DNA from: Mermis nigrescens
Taxonomy: Eukaryota > Nematoda > Enoplea > Mermithida > Mermithidae
Length of the DNA stretch: 64,000 nucleotides
NCBI GenBank assembly: GCA_036768485.1
Contig: JAVLUZ010000154.1
Span: 44,887,458 to 44,951,457 of the forward strand
Direction of reading: 5' to 3'
In this document: positions 20,601 to 29,633 of the stretch, in pieces
How the letters are laid out: every line of letters begins with the position of its first letter
How positions within the stretch are numbered: the first letter of the stretch is position 1
The notes under the pieces: model-generated
Databases searched by the model: none
What the model saw: only the letters and a program-made list of their open reading frames with translations
Told to the model about the DNA's origin: nothing
Made by a program: the position numbers and the translations under genes

Positions 20601-23453
20601 TCTTGGTGCATGTACAAAGATGCTCGTGCAGCAAAACAGTGCTTCGCACCAAATAACTGTTTTTTGACAATAGTTTGCTCAATTTTATTGAATTTTTCTA
20701 GAAAATTTTTTATCTTTAATCGTCTTGAAAGAAAGAGCGTCGTCAGAAAAGTAAAAAAATGATGATTCTGCCTGACTCGTATTTATCGTTTTGAGCTCGA
20801 AAACGGCAATCTACAAAAATTTTTGGGCTAACCATTAAATACCCTTTTATGCATCTATGGTCACGATTCATCATATATGGGAAAGGTAGAAGTGGCCAGA
20901 GGGGGGGTAAAATCCAGGAATGTCATATAGTAAATCGTGGTAATTGTTTTTTAAACAGGATTCCTTTGTACGAGTACATGTAGAAAGCCGGTCCCCAAAA
21001 GTCGATGTACATTCTTTACATGTAAATTTCAAGGTACTATTATGGTAAGGTAGCACGTTATTTGCGGTAAAGTGGGTTTCTTGACCCTTATTAGTGAAGT
21101 TAAGATAATTTATGGGTTTCTAGCTCTAAAAAATACAATAACTTATCTGTAAAGAGCCAAGCGCCAGGGAAATTTTGATATTTTTAGTTTTCAAGTAGAT
21201 TTTTCGGCTTTTTTTGCATTAAGCTCAAAAATGTCATAAACAACCTTTCGTTTTCTCAAAATCGCCGAACCGTACCTGTTTTTTTCCAGAACGAAAAGTA
21301 GGAATAGTAATTTCATTGCCCATGAGTGATTCGTGAACCTCCATAATTAAAAAAATCACAACCCTTCACATATACATTTTTATCACATGACGACATGTTA
21401 TTTCGATAACTGATGGCCGTAATGCGCAAAATGCGGCTGCCCACTGATTTTGAAACAAATAACTGATAGTTTTTGATTTTAAAGTTCATAGCGATCAATA
21501 GCACCATCGAGTTTTCGGGGTATCTTTTATTATATTATATATAAAAATCTTTTACTATATTATATAAAACAGTATGAGTGAAGGATGTGTATGATTAGGC
21601 AATCAAGCATGATGTAACCCACAAACTTATAGCGGAACATATTTGAGGAATATAGGGCTGTGAAACTAAAATGTATCGAAAACCATTTTTAGGCTCAGTT
21701 CACCTAATATACCGATAAAAATTGAATTCGCTTTCTTTTACTACATTTATATACGTCATGAAAAACTAACGAACGACTGATTGATGCTCCTCGCTTTCAT
21801 ATGGGCAAACAACCAGTTCAGTCAGCGTATAGGTTGACGAAAGAAATCACTCTTTTGCATGAAATCCGTTTTTCACTATGTGTGGGTGGATGTGTAAAAA
21901 GTGGAACGTGTTACAGGCGTAGTATTATTCCTTGGACAGTGTACACATGTAGGAATCGTTGAGTGCACGGCATATTACAGTAAAGCAGGATCAATGTCCT
22001 CATAAACCGTTGAATAATTCTTTCATCAATTATCTTACGCTCTACGATTCATGGCCAAACAGTTTTTGTATTCGGAAAAGATTTTTTTGATGTGAAAGAT
22101 TTTGGGGCCGTCTCTGTAAATGTTCTGGGGTATCAAAAGCAGTAAAAAAATCTATAATTCACAAAAATTTGTCTGTATGTCCTAATAATAGCAAAAAATA
22201 GAGTTCGAAAATTCCAAAACCTAAAGAGTTTCAAATGCATTTTTTCACTTTATACAGCTCCAGCATTGATTTCAAAAGCTTTCATCATGCTAATTCATTA
22301 CCCAAAGCACCCTTCCTTTGTCTGATAAAAGAAAGAATAAACTTGACGAGAACATCATTTTGTACCAGTATGAAAATTCTATAATTTGTTGCTTTCCAAG
22401 GCTTTAAAATTGTTTCGAACGTAGAAAATGGCAAATTATTGGTGCTTCCGCTTTTTTCCCTTCACTTCGCGCCATTTCAGTCCTCTTAACTATTTGTCGT
22501 CAAAAAAGCCGCAAATTCTTGTTTTTAAAAAACAAACATATTAAATTTGTTTGTAAACCGTTTAGTGCTTTGACTGTCAGTCTCGGAGACCCAAGAAATT
22601 GGCTAAGACAAACTACAAAAGGTCGGGAAGTATATTAAAGTACACTTACACAAAACATATATGAATGTACTTTGAAGGCTAGAACAGAACATTCTACTAC
22701 AATTAATATTTGCATTACTTTGTTGCTAAACCGAAAATCACTGACGTAACGACTGATGAATTTTTAGTGAGAAGTAGTATTGGTCAACCATATTTTCAAC
22801 AACTGAAACTTCGGTCAAAATTTATCACCTATTTATCAAAAATTGAAAAAAGAAAGGTTACGGATTGATTTTATATAGCAGTTACCGACTACAGCTGATT
22901 TGAAATTAAAATTTCCTAAATGAATAGACAAAAAAGATCCGTTTTTTCTAGAATTCGTGGTGACAAACGCGAATATGCATATATATCCTAAACTGCCTTC
23001 CGTAAAAATTTGTTTCATTATTTCAACTTGAAAATAAAGTTTTGTCTATCATTTACAAATAAACTGCATGTAACTCAACCTGTAAATGTTAGTGATCACC
23101 GCTAAGCATGTATCAGCTAAGAATCGAATAATTCGCGAAATTGAACAAGAATCATTAACTTTATTCATGCATTCTTTCTTAATGACACATTTATTATTAA
23201 GCATAATAATATTTAAATGCTGCTGAAGTAAGCTTTTCTCTCAAAAAATTTCAATTAACTCCGATTCCAAAATTCAGCGCACGAATTGTTTAGAGATATG
23301 TGCCTTTAACACAAACTGGGTCTAAAAACTAACCTTCTCTGAATACGTTGCATCACAAAATCTTGCGCAATCGTCATCGACACCAGGTCTTTGTACTAAC
23401 GACCCAGCGCGAACTAAACCGATAATAAATAACAAAAAGCCGATTGAAAGCAT
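5607..23453 (-). CDS. TMEM59: TMEM59 homologue, single-pass membrane glycoprotein, seven exons, complete
   Basis: Exons on the minus strand: 23453-23334, 19139-18948, 14794-14673, 12790-12600, 11099-10920, 9930-9767, 5777-5607. These total 1,140 nt, or 379 aa, and all junction phases agree. A hydrophobic signal peptide (residues 1-16) precedes a cysteine-rich luminal domain: ARFCDATYSEK, then SCKEGCRYFSF, AECLKTCTESY and ACSNACGNQTP (about 44-100), which is the TMEM59/TMEM59L signature. A single membrane helix is at about 290-311, followed by a basic RRR stop-transfer and a cytosolic tail with a PPPPY motif (363-367), a likely WW-domain (NEDD4-type) ligand. Vertebrate TMEM59 (about 323 aa) acts in Golgi/endosomes and recruits ATG16L1; I do not see a clear ATG16L1 motif here. 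NQT at about 95 is a possible N-glycan site. The last donor (GTACTG) is weak. No AATAAA was seen within about 160 bases of the stop. Confidence 0.92.
5875..6138 (-). mobile_element. family B hAT-type MITE, complete
   Basis: 264 bases; ends CATACCTGGGCGG and GCCGCCCACCTATG; flanks ATATCCAC (5867-5874) and ATAATCAC (6139-6146), six of eight matching, so an old insertion. It lies about 90 bases past the start of TMEM59 intron 6, counted from the last exon at 5777. Contains a 12-base G run. Confidence 0.8.
6190..6560. repeat. family J-like dispersed repeat
   Basis: Blocks 'gcgaccccctccattttttggaaaaaatcgaattttttggcc', 'aaattggaggtcatttacc' and 'gaccccacccaaaattttgaccg' recur near 14400-14560 and 13300-13440. 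Borders are uncertain. It is in TMEM59 intron 6 and non-coding. Confidence 0.5.
7524..7536. other. GGCGCTTCGCGCC hairpin motif
   Basis: First exact copy in the window of a 13-base palindrome (5-bp stem, TTC loop). Other exact copies in either orientation start at 19347, 24122, 24213, 24526, 33087, 33320, 34575, 35141, 35245, 38314, 46215, 46449, 47160, 53138 and 61632. Near-matches are also common. Usually preceded by T-runs and followed by A-runs. Confidence 0.9.
8285..8375. repeat. degenerate (TTA)n tract
   Basis: Roughly 90 bases built from TTA/ATT triplets with interruptions (ctattattattattattattg and similar). Simple-sequence DNA in TMEM59 intron 6. Confidence 0.85.
8929..9635. mobile_element. 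family H hAT-type element, 707 bp
   Basis: Ends are CATACATGTGCATAGGGT and GTGTGCCCATGTATG. Flanks AAACCGAC (8921-8928) and AAACCGAT (9636-9643) match at seven of eight positions. Just inside the ends are 'gtcaagtgacttga' and 'ggtcacttgaacc'. The interior has many copies of ACCAACCACG or its complement, possibly transposase-binding subterminal repeats (inference). No long reading frame. In TMEM59 intron 6. Confidence 0.8.
10669..10888 (-). mobile_element. family B MITE with eroded right end, next to TMEM59 exon 5
   Basis: The left end CATACCTAGGCGTGGG and the internal tgatgccaatggatagtgctc and accaccatttttaaggcc blocks are family B. The far end is lost; a possible duplication is GATTTCAC (10661-10668) against AATTTCAC (10889-10896). 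It ends about 30 bases from the TMEM59 exon 5 donor at 10919. Confidence 0.65.
11488..12315. mobile_element. family E element (probable) containing a long inverted repeat
   Basis: The left part ('tgcacaaggtcaggatcggcaggg') and right part ('ctgacccttcagcggg', 'taccccactcacccccc', 'tgtgcatatatg') match the two ends of the complete E copy at 17494-17909. Between them lies an unrelated inverted-repeat element (about 11780-12220). No target duplication found for the outer copy. In TMEM59 intron 4. Confidence 0.5.
11780..12220. mobile_element. foldback-type inverted repeat with ~95-bp arms
   Basis: The arm 11783-11878 (ggaatacgggtataatcg ... gtgcacagttgacac) is the reverse complement of 12130-12215 (gggtcaactgtgcac ... 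cgattatacccgg) with few mismatches. The repeated GTGCAC/ACGTGCACAG words lie inside the arms. About 250 bases separate the arms. Non-coding; probably a MITE. Confidence 0.75.
12818..13254 (-). mobile_element. family L hAT-type MITE at the 3' splice site of TMEM59 intron 3
   Basis: 437 bases; ends CAGTGTTTTTTTTGTACAAG and GAATACAAAAATCACTG; perfect 8-bp duplication CTACGAAC (12810-12817 and 13255-13262). It contains the paired 'tttgtacatgtacaaa'-like blocks of the family. The element edge is only 28 bases from the TMEM59 exon 4 acceptor (12790/12791), so the branch point may lie in element or duplicated sequence. Confidence 0.88.
13290..13520. repeat. family J-like repeat segment
   Basis: Carries 'ggggatcccacatctccccgaggacagaaaatttttgacccc' followed by 'cttgaaaaaattaattttttggcc' and 'aaaaattgcaggtcatcctccctaaaaatgg', seen with changes at 6300-6420 and 14380-14560. 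Borders not determined. Confidence 0.45.
13747..14325. mobile_element. mariner-type element, non-autonomous, 0.58 kb
   Basis: Left end CAGGGTGGGCCAAAAAAAGG follows TA. The right end, reverse-complemented, reads AGTGGACCAAAAAGGCTACA. GGGTGGGCCA ends are typical of mariner-like elements. The interior has no transposase; the 65-codon frame at 13964 begins without similarity I recognise. In TMEM59 intron 3. Confidence 0.65.
14326..14560 (-). repeat. family J dispersed repeat
   Basis: Runs from 'catgcatgtaagagggggatagcgggatcccc' to 'gaccccacccaaaatgttaagcc'. It adjoins the mariner-type element directly. Contains a 10-base C run. Lies about 110 bases downstream of the TMEM59 exon 3 donor (14673) on the minus strand. 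Confidence 0.5.
14869..15052. mobile_element. family R hAT-type MITE, 184 bp
   Basis: Ends CAGTGGCGGATCTAGGATTT and, reverse-complemented, CAGCGGCGGATTTAGGGGGA; perfect 8-bp duplication AGTAAGGG (14861-14868 and 15053-15060). It lies about 75 bases upstream of the TMEM59 exon 3 acceptor. A larger relative is at 32717-33774. Confidence 0.88.
15867..16122 (+). repeat. 18-bp minisatellite array, copy 1
   Basis: About a dozen units of CCGACCGTCCCGATTCT and close variants, interrupted once (about 15940-15990) by a 50-base spacer 'cctaatgctaagagaggtt...gcgaaattctcg'. Because 18 is a multiple of three, frames stay open on both strands and give false repeated peptides. Same array, inverted, at 16716-16940. 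In TMEM59 intron 2. Confidence 0.92.
16716..16940 (-). repeat. 18-bp minisatellite array, copy 2, inverted
   Basis: Units GAATCGGGACGGTCGGA and variants. The same interrupting spacer as copy 1 is present in reverse ('cgagattctcgcaaattaaagaaaactcttttagcattagg'). With copy 1 it makes an inverted pair around about 590 bases of AT-rich DNA (16123-16715), which may be one element with minisatellite-bearing inverted ends. Confidence 0.92.
17464..18040 (+). mobile_element. family B2 hAT-type MITE, interrupted by family E
   Basis: Ends CACACATGGGCGAGGGG and GCTACCCATGTATG; perfect 8-bp duplication GTCTGAAA (17456-17463 and 18041-18048). Once the inner element is taken out, about 153 bases remain, the size of the intact copies at 23835-23982 and 36482-36636. 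Confidence 0.88.
17494..17909 (+). mobile_element. family E hAT-type MITE nested in B2
   Basis: 416 bases; ends CATAGGTGCACAAGGTCAGG and CCCTATGTGCATGTGTG; perfect 8-bp duplication GTTTGTAC (17486-17493 and 17910-17917). The right half contains 'aagcgctcggaaaaaattttgac', a degenerate form of the hairpin motif. Innermost of three nested insertions in TMEM59 intron 2. Confidence 0.88.
19215..19665 (+). mobile_element. family L hAT-type MITE near TMEM59 exon 2
   Basis: 451 bases; ends CAATGTTTATTTTGTATTCG and TACAAGAAAAACACTG; perfect 8-bp duplication CCAAGAAA (19207-19214 and 19666-19673). It holds one perfect and one imperfect copy of the hairpin motif. Its edge is about 75 bases upstream of the TMEM59 exon 2 acceptor. 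Confidence 0.88.
20590..21230. repeat. diverged family L remnants
   Basis: The stretch 20590-20680 ('gcatgtacaaagatgctcg', 'gcttcgcaccaaataactg') and the stretch 20940-21230 ('cctttgtacgagtacatgtagaaag', 'gtccccaaaagtcgatgtac', 'aagccaagcgcc') keep the order of family L blocks but with many changes. No duplication found. TMEM59 intron 1. Confidence 0.55.
22060..22700. repeat. diverged family L remnant
   Basis: Starts 'cagtttttgtattcggaaaagattttttt' and continues through 'ggggccgtctctgta', a 'ttcgcgccatttcag' block and 'agtatattaaagtacactt', all in family L order. Old copy in TMEM59 intron 1. Confidence 0.55.
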
Positions 23454-23834
23454 TCGTGATTTAATCTACCGCTAAAACAAGATGACCTTTTACGAAAATC
23501 TTTCGATATGCACTGATAAGTGGAAGCATTGCTAAAAATCAGCAGTCGCAGTTTTACCCTCATTGATAAGCACACACATACCTACTTGAAAATGCGAATA
23601 TTACCATCATTAGAAGATTCAGAAGCCAGAAACATATATACTGTTGAGCGATTTTTCCTCAAGCAATATATTTTTCGAGCGACGAAAGCTAGAGAAAGGC
23701 TCAGAATTTTGAGGCCAACCTGATATTACTAACGAATCCCTTATTTAAACAACATTGCTAGTAAAAGCCATAAACAGCTACGTAAGGAATAGGGGCCGGG
23801 ACCATATATGCACATAGAGGTTTGGAGTCTCGAC

Positions 23835-23982
23835 CAAACAAGGGCAGCAAGAAAATTCTGGTGAGGGGGTTAAATCGCCAAAAATTACCAAAAATGTCAC
23901 TAAAAATAGAATTCAGGGGTTTACAGTAAACTGCGAGGGGTATTTCAACTCGGGGGTGTATACCCCCCCACCCATGAGAGTG
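23835..23982 (-). mobile_element. family B2 hAT-type MITE upstream of TMEM59
   Basis: 148 bases from CAAACAAGGGCAGCAAG to CCACCCATGAGAGTG, flanked by GTCTCGAC (23827-23834 and 23983-23990). The right-hand duplication is also the left-hand duplication of the next element, so the octamer occurs three times. Confidence 0.85.
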
Positions 23983-23990
23983 GTCTCGAC

Positions 23991-24751
23991 CACGGTTTTT
24001 TTTTGTACTCGGCAAAGATTTTTCCCGATGTACAAAGACTTTTCGGGACCGTCTTTGTACATGTACAAAGATTTTTGGGAAGACAAAAATTGCAAAAAAG
24101 GTCTAAAATTAGAAAAATTTCGGCGCTTCGCGCCGAAATGAGTAATTGTGTGTTCTATATATCTTTATAATGGCAGAAATTGCATTTCAAAAGTAAAAAT
24201 GTCAAATTTTTCGGCGCTTCGCGCCGTTTTAAGACGATTCTTAGTGATTTTTGCCCTTAGAGACCCAGAAATTAGCTAAAACACACTACGAAAAGTCGAA
24301 GAACTCTGTTTTTACCACACTAAAGTCGCTGCTATACCATATTATCGTGCCCAAAAATTTTGTGTGTACAAAATGTACAAAGATTTTTAGGAAGACAAAA
24401 ACTGTAAAAAGATGTAAAATTCCCACAATTTTCGGCGCTTCGCTCCGAACTGATAAATTATTTGTCCTATATATCTTTAAAATGGCAGAATTTGCATTTA
24501 GAATGGAAAAATGTCAACATTTTTCGGCGCTTCGCGCCGTTTTCAGATAATTTTTAGTAATTTTTGGCGTCAGAAACCCATAAATTAGCTAGAATACACT
24601 ACCAAAGATCGAAAACCCTGTTTTACCACACTAAAATCGCTACTGTACTATATTATAGTACACAAAAATTTGCATGTACAAAATGTACAAAGACTTTTGG
24701 GGACCATCTTTGTACATGTACAAACGGACCTTGTACAAAAAAAAAACACTG
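23991..24751 (+). mobile_element. family L hAT-type element, longest simple copy (761 bp)
   Basis: Ends CACGGTTTTTTTTTGTACTC and TTGTACAAAAAAAAAACACTG read in from both sides; duplication GTCTCGAC (23983-23990 and 24752-24759). It contains three exact hairpin motifs (24122, 24213, 24526) in two tandem sub-blocks, each of which reads 'tcggcgcttcgcgccg', 'tatatatcttta', 'atggcagaa.ttgcattt'. It lies about 540 bases upstream of the TMEM59 start codon. Confidence 0.88.
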
Positions 24752-24889
24752 GTCTCGACCCAGAATGGAAAGTGAATTCACGAAGTTTTCTACCTATTTT
24801 AGCATTTATACTAGTTTTTAAGGTCATTTTGTCTCAAAAAGTTCTCCGGCTGTACCCTCAGACGGCCATACAGTGCATCTATAAATGGA

Positions 24890-26270
24890 CCGACCGGACC
24901 GAATCTCTCCTCCGAAAAAGAAAAAACCCGGAAAAGAAAAAAACTTCCACAAACAAGGGTCCCCTAAAAGAAAAACTAAGAATTCTCGAAGTTCAATAAA
25001 AGATCACCAAAACAGGAATCTTTTTAATAATCGATTCGATTTTAGGCTTAAAGGATGAATAACAAAAGAAGGGCAGGAAATCAGAGAAGTCTCATACAAA
25101 AACAGTAAAGAAAAAACAAAAATGTATATAGACTGGACAGGACACAAACAATTAAGTGTATACAAATTAGGTAATGTGAGTACAACCAAGTTACTCGGTA
25201 TCTGAAAGACTTATACTTATGACAAGGATATTTTTGCTTATAATGAAATCGTTTCTCAACTGTTATTAACGAGGGTCGGAAATAAATGATATCTACAGTT
25301 TAAATTAACAATTGTTCAGCATTTTAGTAAAGAAGCTGAATTAGGTGACTTCTCCAGAGCACTAACTGCTTACAAATACTACATTTTATACAAAGTAATT
25401 CAAGCATGACAACAAAAATTCCTTCGGCCACTAAGTACACTTTATATCGAACAGTTAGCTTCATAAATGCACATTAGTATACGTCCCCCATACAATACGT
25501 GATCTACATACACTACGCTAGAATAAATTGTTTGCTGATGCCAATATGATTCTGAAGGTAAGGTTTGTTTGAACAGCTAATGGATAGGGGCAAGAGAGCA
25601 TCCAGTAAATCTTTTAAAACGATGAATAGCGAAAAATGATGTCAACGACGCAAATGTAAAGCAATCGATCGATTCAGGAAGTTTTAACGGCTTTAAATTT
25701 TACAGTAAAATCTCAAATTTACCGGTTATACTCGCACTTGCAGCGATCTAAAAAAATTAAACGAACATGGCATATTCTAAACGTAATTTCTGTACAGGCA
25801 ATGTAATCAACGCCAAAGTGCGATACGACGTAAGCGAATGAAATGTTTTCAATATACATACGAGACGATCACAAAATAATATTCCTGACCGGTTTCCCTA
25901 CAAAGCCCAAGCCGGGTCGGTTGCTACGCAGACTAGGCCAAACGCGTACTAACATACTAAGCGATAAAATTTTTTGTTAACTTTACCATCTGCATGCGTC
26001 ACCTAAACAACGTGTCCAAAGATAGCGTGATACTTTCATATTCGTGCTAAAAACTATATTGCGGCCCAGCAGCATATTTATTCACTTGCAAGAATGGCGA
26101 CCAAGCTACAGAATCAGGCGATAACGCAATATATTTTCAGTGAAAGTTAGTAACGAAACGACATTTAAAGGGGCGAACAGGAGGGGGCAAAGGGGCGAAT
26201 AGGAGGGGGGCAAAGGGGCATACGGAGTACGGAGCGAGGGGGTACCATCAATCAATGCGTCAGCTTGCCA
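24890..26270. other. intergenic stretch with no recognised gene
   Basis: About 1.4 kb of AT-rich sequence that shows none of the repeat families described here and no convincing coding exon. A purine-rich block 'ctccgaaaaagaaaaaacccggaaaagaaaaaaac' is at 24909-24945. It could hold promoter or untranslated sequence for TMEM59 or a neighbour. Confidence 0.4.
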
Positions 26271-26275
26271 AAAAC

Positions 26276-26301
26276 TGTTGTTGTTGTTGTTGTTGTTGTT
26301 G
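26276..26301. repeat. (GTT)n microsatellite
   Basis: Eight or nine uninterrupted GTT/TTG triplets following 'aaaact'. Confidence 0.95.
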
Positions 26302-26513
26302 GACGATTTTGGTATAAGAGTAGGTTGGTAACGTAGGCATAGCAATTAGCACGATAATTTTCAGCTTATTACAGAAAATTGAATCAATTTTTCCACTCGA
26401 TGAAAATTCCAGTTGTTGCTAAAATGAAAATTTTTCTGTGACTTAGCATTTATTATCATCCAATTATCCTTTCTGTTGACGTACAAAACGGTGAAAAACA
26501 GATGTAAGCACTA

Positions 26514-27727
26514 AAGCCCGAAACATACTTCACGCGGCGCGGCGAACGGCGCAAATTCGCCGCAGCGGTCGCCGCGCCGAATTCGCGCTGACCCATGGCA
26601 TACTTCCTGGCGCCGCGCGGCGAGGCGCGAAGTTTGCCGCGCCGCATTTCAAGGCATACTTCAAGCGGCCCAAGGCATACTTCAAGCGGCCGCCGCGCCG
26701 CAACCTAATTCGCTAAAGTCCAATTTTTTTGCCGCTTTTCATGGCATACTTCACCGCGCGGCGAGAAGCAAATAATGTCTATTTTTAGCATTTTTTCGAA
26801 TTTTTTCGCCGCGCCGCAGAAGTCCAAACGTTTGGACTTTCCTCGCGAATGCTAATGAGGTGCGCCGGTATCGATCTGCTCTGAATCTATAATGAAGTAC
26901 GTATCTACGTGAGCGTAAACGATCTTCGTCGATTTTGAAATGTCATAGAAGTACGTATGTGGCAGTACTGGATTTGTACGTTTTTGATCGGACTTTCTCC
27001 AATTTGTTGTGTAGCTTTTAATTATTGCGTACATACCTGTCTTTTGAATAAATAGTGTTAAAAAATTCATGCAGGATGCAAGACGTTCAGTCATTGATTC
27101 TGGAAGTTTTGTCATTTCTTGTATAGAAAAGGTGCATGAATCCTGAATACTTCTGACCACTCGGTTGTGTGATTTTATTTTTGCTGTACGCATTTTTTGC
27201 TTAGGATCATGGATTTCGATACAACACTGATAAATGAGGTGCAGAATTTTCCTGCACTAAGCAGATAACAAGCAAGTGTAAAACAAACTTCCTCCTCCAT
27301 CTCTTTCAGAATGATATCGTGTGATTCTGCTAACCAGCCGACATCAGTGGTACATACATACATATGTACATGGTGTCCTAACATGGTAACCTACATTGTA
27401 AATGCATAAATGAATTTAAATGAGCTTTCGCCGATTTTAAAAAAATCGATTATGAAAGAAATCAACGCGCTATCATTGCGGCAATTCGCGCGGAGTATGC
27501 CAACATCGAGCGAAGCGGCAGCGAAGCGGCGAAGGGTCGCCCAGTTGGCGCCATTTTTTTCTTGCCGCGCGGCGACTGCGCCGCGTGAAGTATGCCTAGG
27601 TGACGCGAAGCGGCAGATGAATTTCGCCGCGCCAGTTTCGCGCCATGACGTCACATTTTTGGGTATACTGTGGCCGCAAACCCCCTTTGCGGCGCGAATC
27701 GCGTGAAGTGCATGTTTCGGGCTTAGG
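26514..27727 (-). mobile_element. GC-rich element with ~25-bp inverted ends, 1.2 kb
   Basis: Left end AAGCCCGAAACATACTTCAC and right end, reverse-complemented, AAGCCCGAAACATGCACTTC. Next to each end are CG-dense blocks built from 'ccgccgcg' and 'ggcatacttca' words (26530-26830 and 27480-27715), in sharp contrast to the AT-rich surroundings. The middle has two adjacent minus-strand frames: 27384-27175 (69 aa, ATG) and 27193-26852 (113 aa, ATG). I do not recognise either. A short target duplication (TAA/TAG) would suit a PIF/Harbinger relative, but this is only a guess. Confidence 0.65.
26852..27384 (-). CDS. two unrecognised overlapping frames inside the GC-rich element
   Basis: The upstream frame (27384-27175) contains DVGWLAESHDIILKEMEEEV; the downstream frame (27193-26852) contains MTKLPESMTERLASCMNF. 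Together they could be one small protein of the element, joined by splicing or broken by a frameshift. No catalytic motif is visible. Codon choice is ordinary, unlike the CG-dense flanks. They may be chance frames. Confidence 0.25.
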
Positions 27728-27920
27728 CAGTTTTACCAGTCAAGAACCGATTCGGAGAGACGTAAAGATTTGACCCGTTAATACGAGCAGGATTCGCCAA
27801 TACACATAAATTTCAAATAATGACTGCAAGGTGAGAAGTGCCAAAATTATGGCATTTTAGAAGAAATCGTTCATTATGTTAGATCATGCACATTGAAAGC
27901 GTTTACTACTATAAAATGCT

Positions 27921-28140
27921 TGCACATACACGTAACGGCTCAAAATTTTTTGGGAGGGGAATCCCCAGCCATTTTTATGGGTGGAAGTGGTAAATGACCT
28001 CATTTCTTGAAAAGGCCAGAAAATTCAATTTTTTCCTAAAATCAAGGGGAGGGGGTCAGAAATTTTCTGGCTTTAGTAAGGATGGGGGACGACTCAACTT
28101 CGGGTGAGCGATCCGCCCACCCCCCTCTCTAACATGTTGA
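27921..28140 (+). repeat. family J dispersed repeat
   Basis: Starts 'gcacatacacgtaacggctcaaaatttt' and ends 'cccacccccctctctaacatg'. Same order of blocks as 29394-29633: 'cc.gccatttttatgg', 'ggtaaatgacc', 'gggggtcagaaattttctg'. Confidence 0.55.
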
Positions 28141-28829
28141 ACTGTTGAACTGGATTAAATTCAAATCTTGCGTAGTCACAAAATAATTTACATAAGCTTT
28201 TTTACTTTATCAAAAGGTCGCGTTCACGACAAAATTTTAAAAATATTTAACATACTACGGCAGAAAATGTAGGTTCTCTAGATAAAAGAAGCATTTATCA
28301 CATATTTTCATGTACTGCTTCATTTGACGGTTAAGGAGGGCGGCTGACTTCCCAACCTCTTCTTGAATCGCGTCAGAATTGGTAATGGAAGTTTCAATTA
28401 TGCATCTAACGGCTCAAAATTTTGGTTGAGGGTAGTTGGCGATTGTTAGGGTTAATTCAAATTCGAGTTTTCTTTTAAAATGATGAAAAGTGTAAGATTT
28501 TGCCCAAAAGCGGGAGAGGGGTAAAAATACCATCCTTTATGAATGTGGGCCGACCAGACTTTGGTTGGAAATCTTCCTTGTAATATATATTGAACGGTTT
28601 CAACGAAAAAAGATAAATAGCGTTTACTCAAGCAAGTTACTTATAAGCCTGTGTCAATAATGCTGTTATTAAATCAAGAAAACAATCACTCACACGCGTG
28701 GGCGTAGGGACTTGGTCTAGACCCTCCAACAATCGATAGACTCGAATTAAAGTTTGACATATTTTCTTAAAATTTTTGCCGGTTGTACGCCACCAAACCT
28801 CGAGAATTCGGGCTGCTGCCTATGCTAGT

Positions 28830-28945
28830 TATCACCAGTGATCGGACCGAGGCCTCCGGCCTGCTCCAGCAATCCTCGGCAGTTTTTCGAGCCTCGGCCT
28901 CGCGCCGAGGGCGAAGTCGAAAAGCGCAGGCACCGAGGGTTAAAA
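28830..28945. repeat. CCGAGG-rich palindromic block
   Basis: Starts CAGTGATCGGACCGAGGCC and contains 'gagcctcggcctcgcgccgaggg' and 'caccgaggg'. A relative at 31315-31413 ends, reverse-complemented, with CAGAGATCGGACCGAGGG. The ends resemble the CAGTGATC ends of element K, so a hAT-type origin is possible; no duplication found. Confidence 0.5.
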
Positions 28946-29393
28946 TCAAATTTGAATAAATTTAATATATCCGTTAAATACTAACAATTTAGGATGCATT
29001 CCTGCAGTACACAGGCTATTTTTTACCTATAGACTTTTCTTATGATTTTAGTCGCGTACCCAGTTACACCAAGTTACATACAGCAAAGTGCCAATTTATT
29101 ATTCATGTGATGCACTAAGTTATAATTCTCATGCTCGCTAGATGGATCGAAACACACATGCCCAAGGGGGGGTGAGGAGGGTTATTACCCTCCTCTCAGG
29201 TACAAGACTCAAGTCAGTGTCAGACGATTTTTGGTGAAAACCTTTTGAATAATTTTTTAACCAGTTTTTACTATGGCAAAAGTGCAGCTAACTATTAGAA
29301 TTTCACGAAGTAATTCAGTATTTTTGAATGTAAGCAAGAGTGAATAGACTAACTATCACTATAAAGCAAGCTAAAATTTTCGAGGCCCTCCGG

Positions 29394-29633
29394 CATACAT
29401 GTAACGGCTTAAAATTTCGGTAGAGGATCCTGGCCATTTTTAGAAGGAGGGGGATTAGCAACTCTAATTTTACTGTCAAAAATGACAAAAGCACCTAAAA
29501 ATAGCAACAAAGCGCAAATTTTCGCCAAAAATGGGGAGGGTGGATCAAAATTTTCTGACGTTGGAGGGAAGGGTGTGGGGAGGACGTCCAACCCCGCGGA
29601 TGGGGAATCTTCAAACCCCCTGTTCTACGTATG
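29394..29633 (+). mobile_element. family J element with CATACATG / CTACGTATG ends
   Basis: 240 bases, CATACATGTAACGGCTTAAA to CTGTTCTACGTATG, best-bounded copy of family J. The flanking octamers (CCCTCCGG and GTTTTCGG) match only in part, so the duplication is not secure. Confidence 0.6.

Noticed and set aside
28767..28949. Minus-strand frame rich in Arg and Ala (RLRPRREAEARKTAED)
   Set aside because: Comes from the CCGAGG-rich palindromic repeat.
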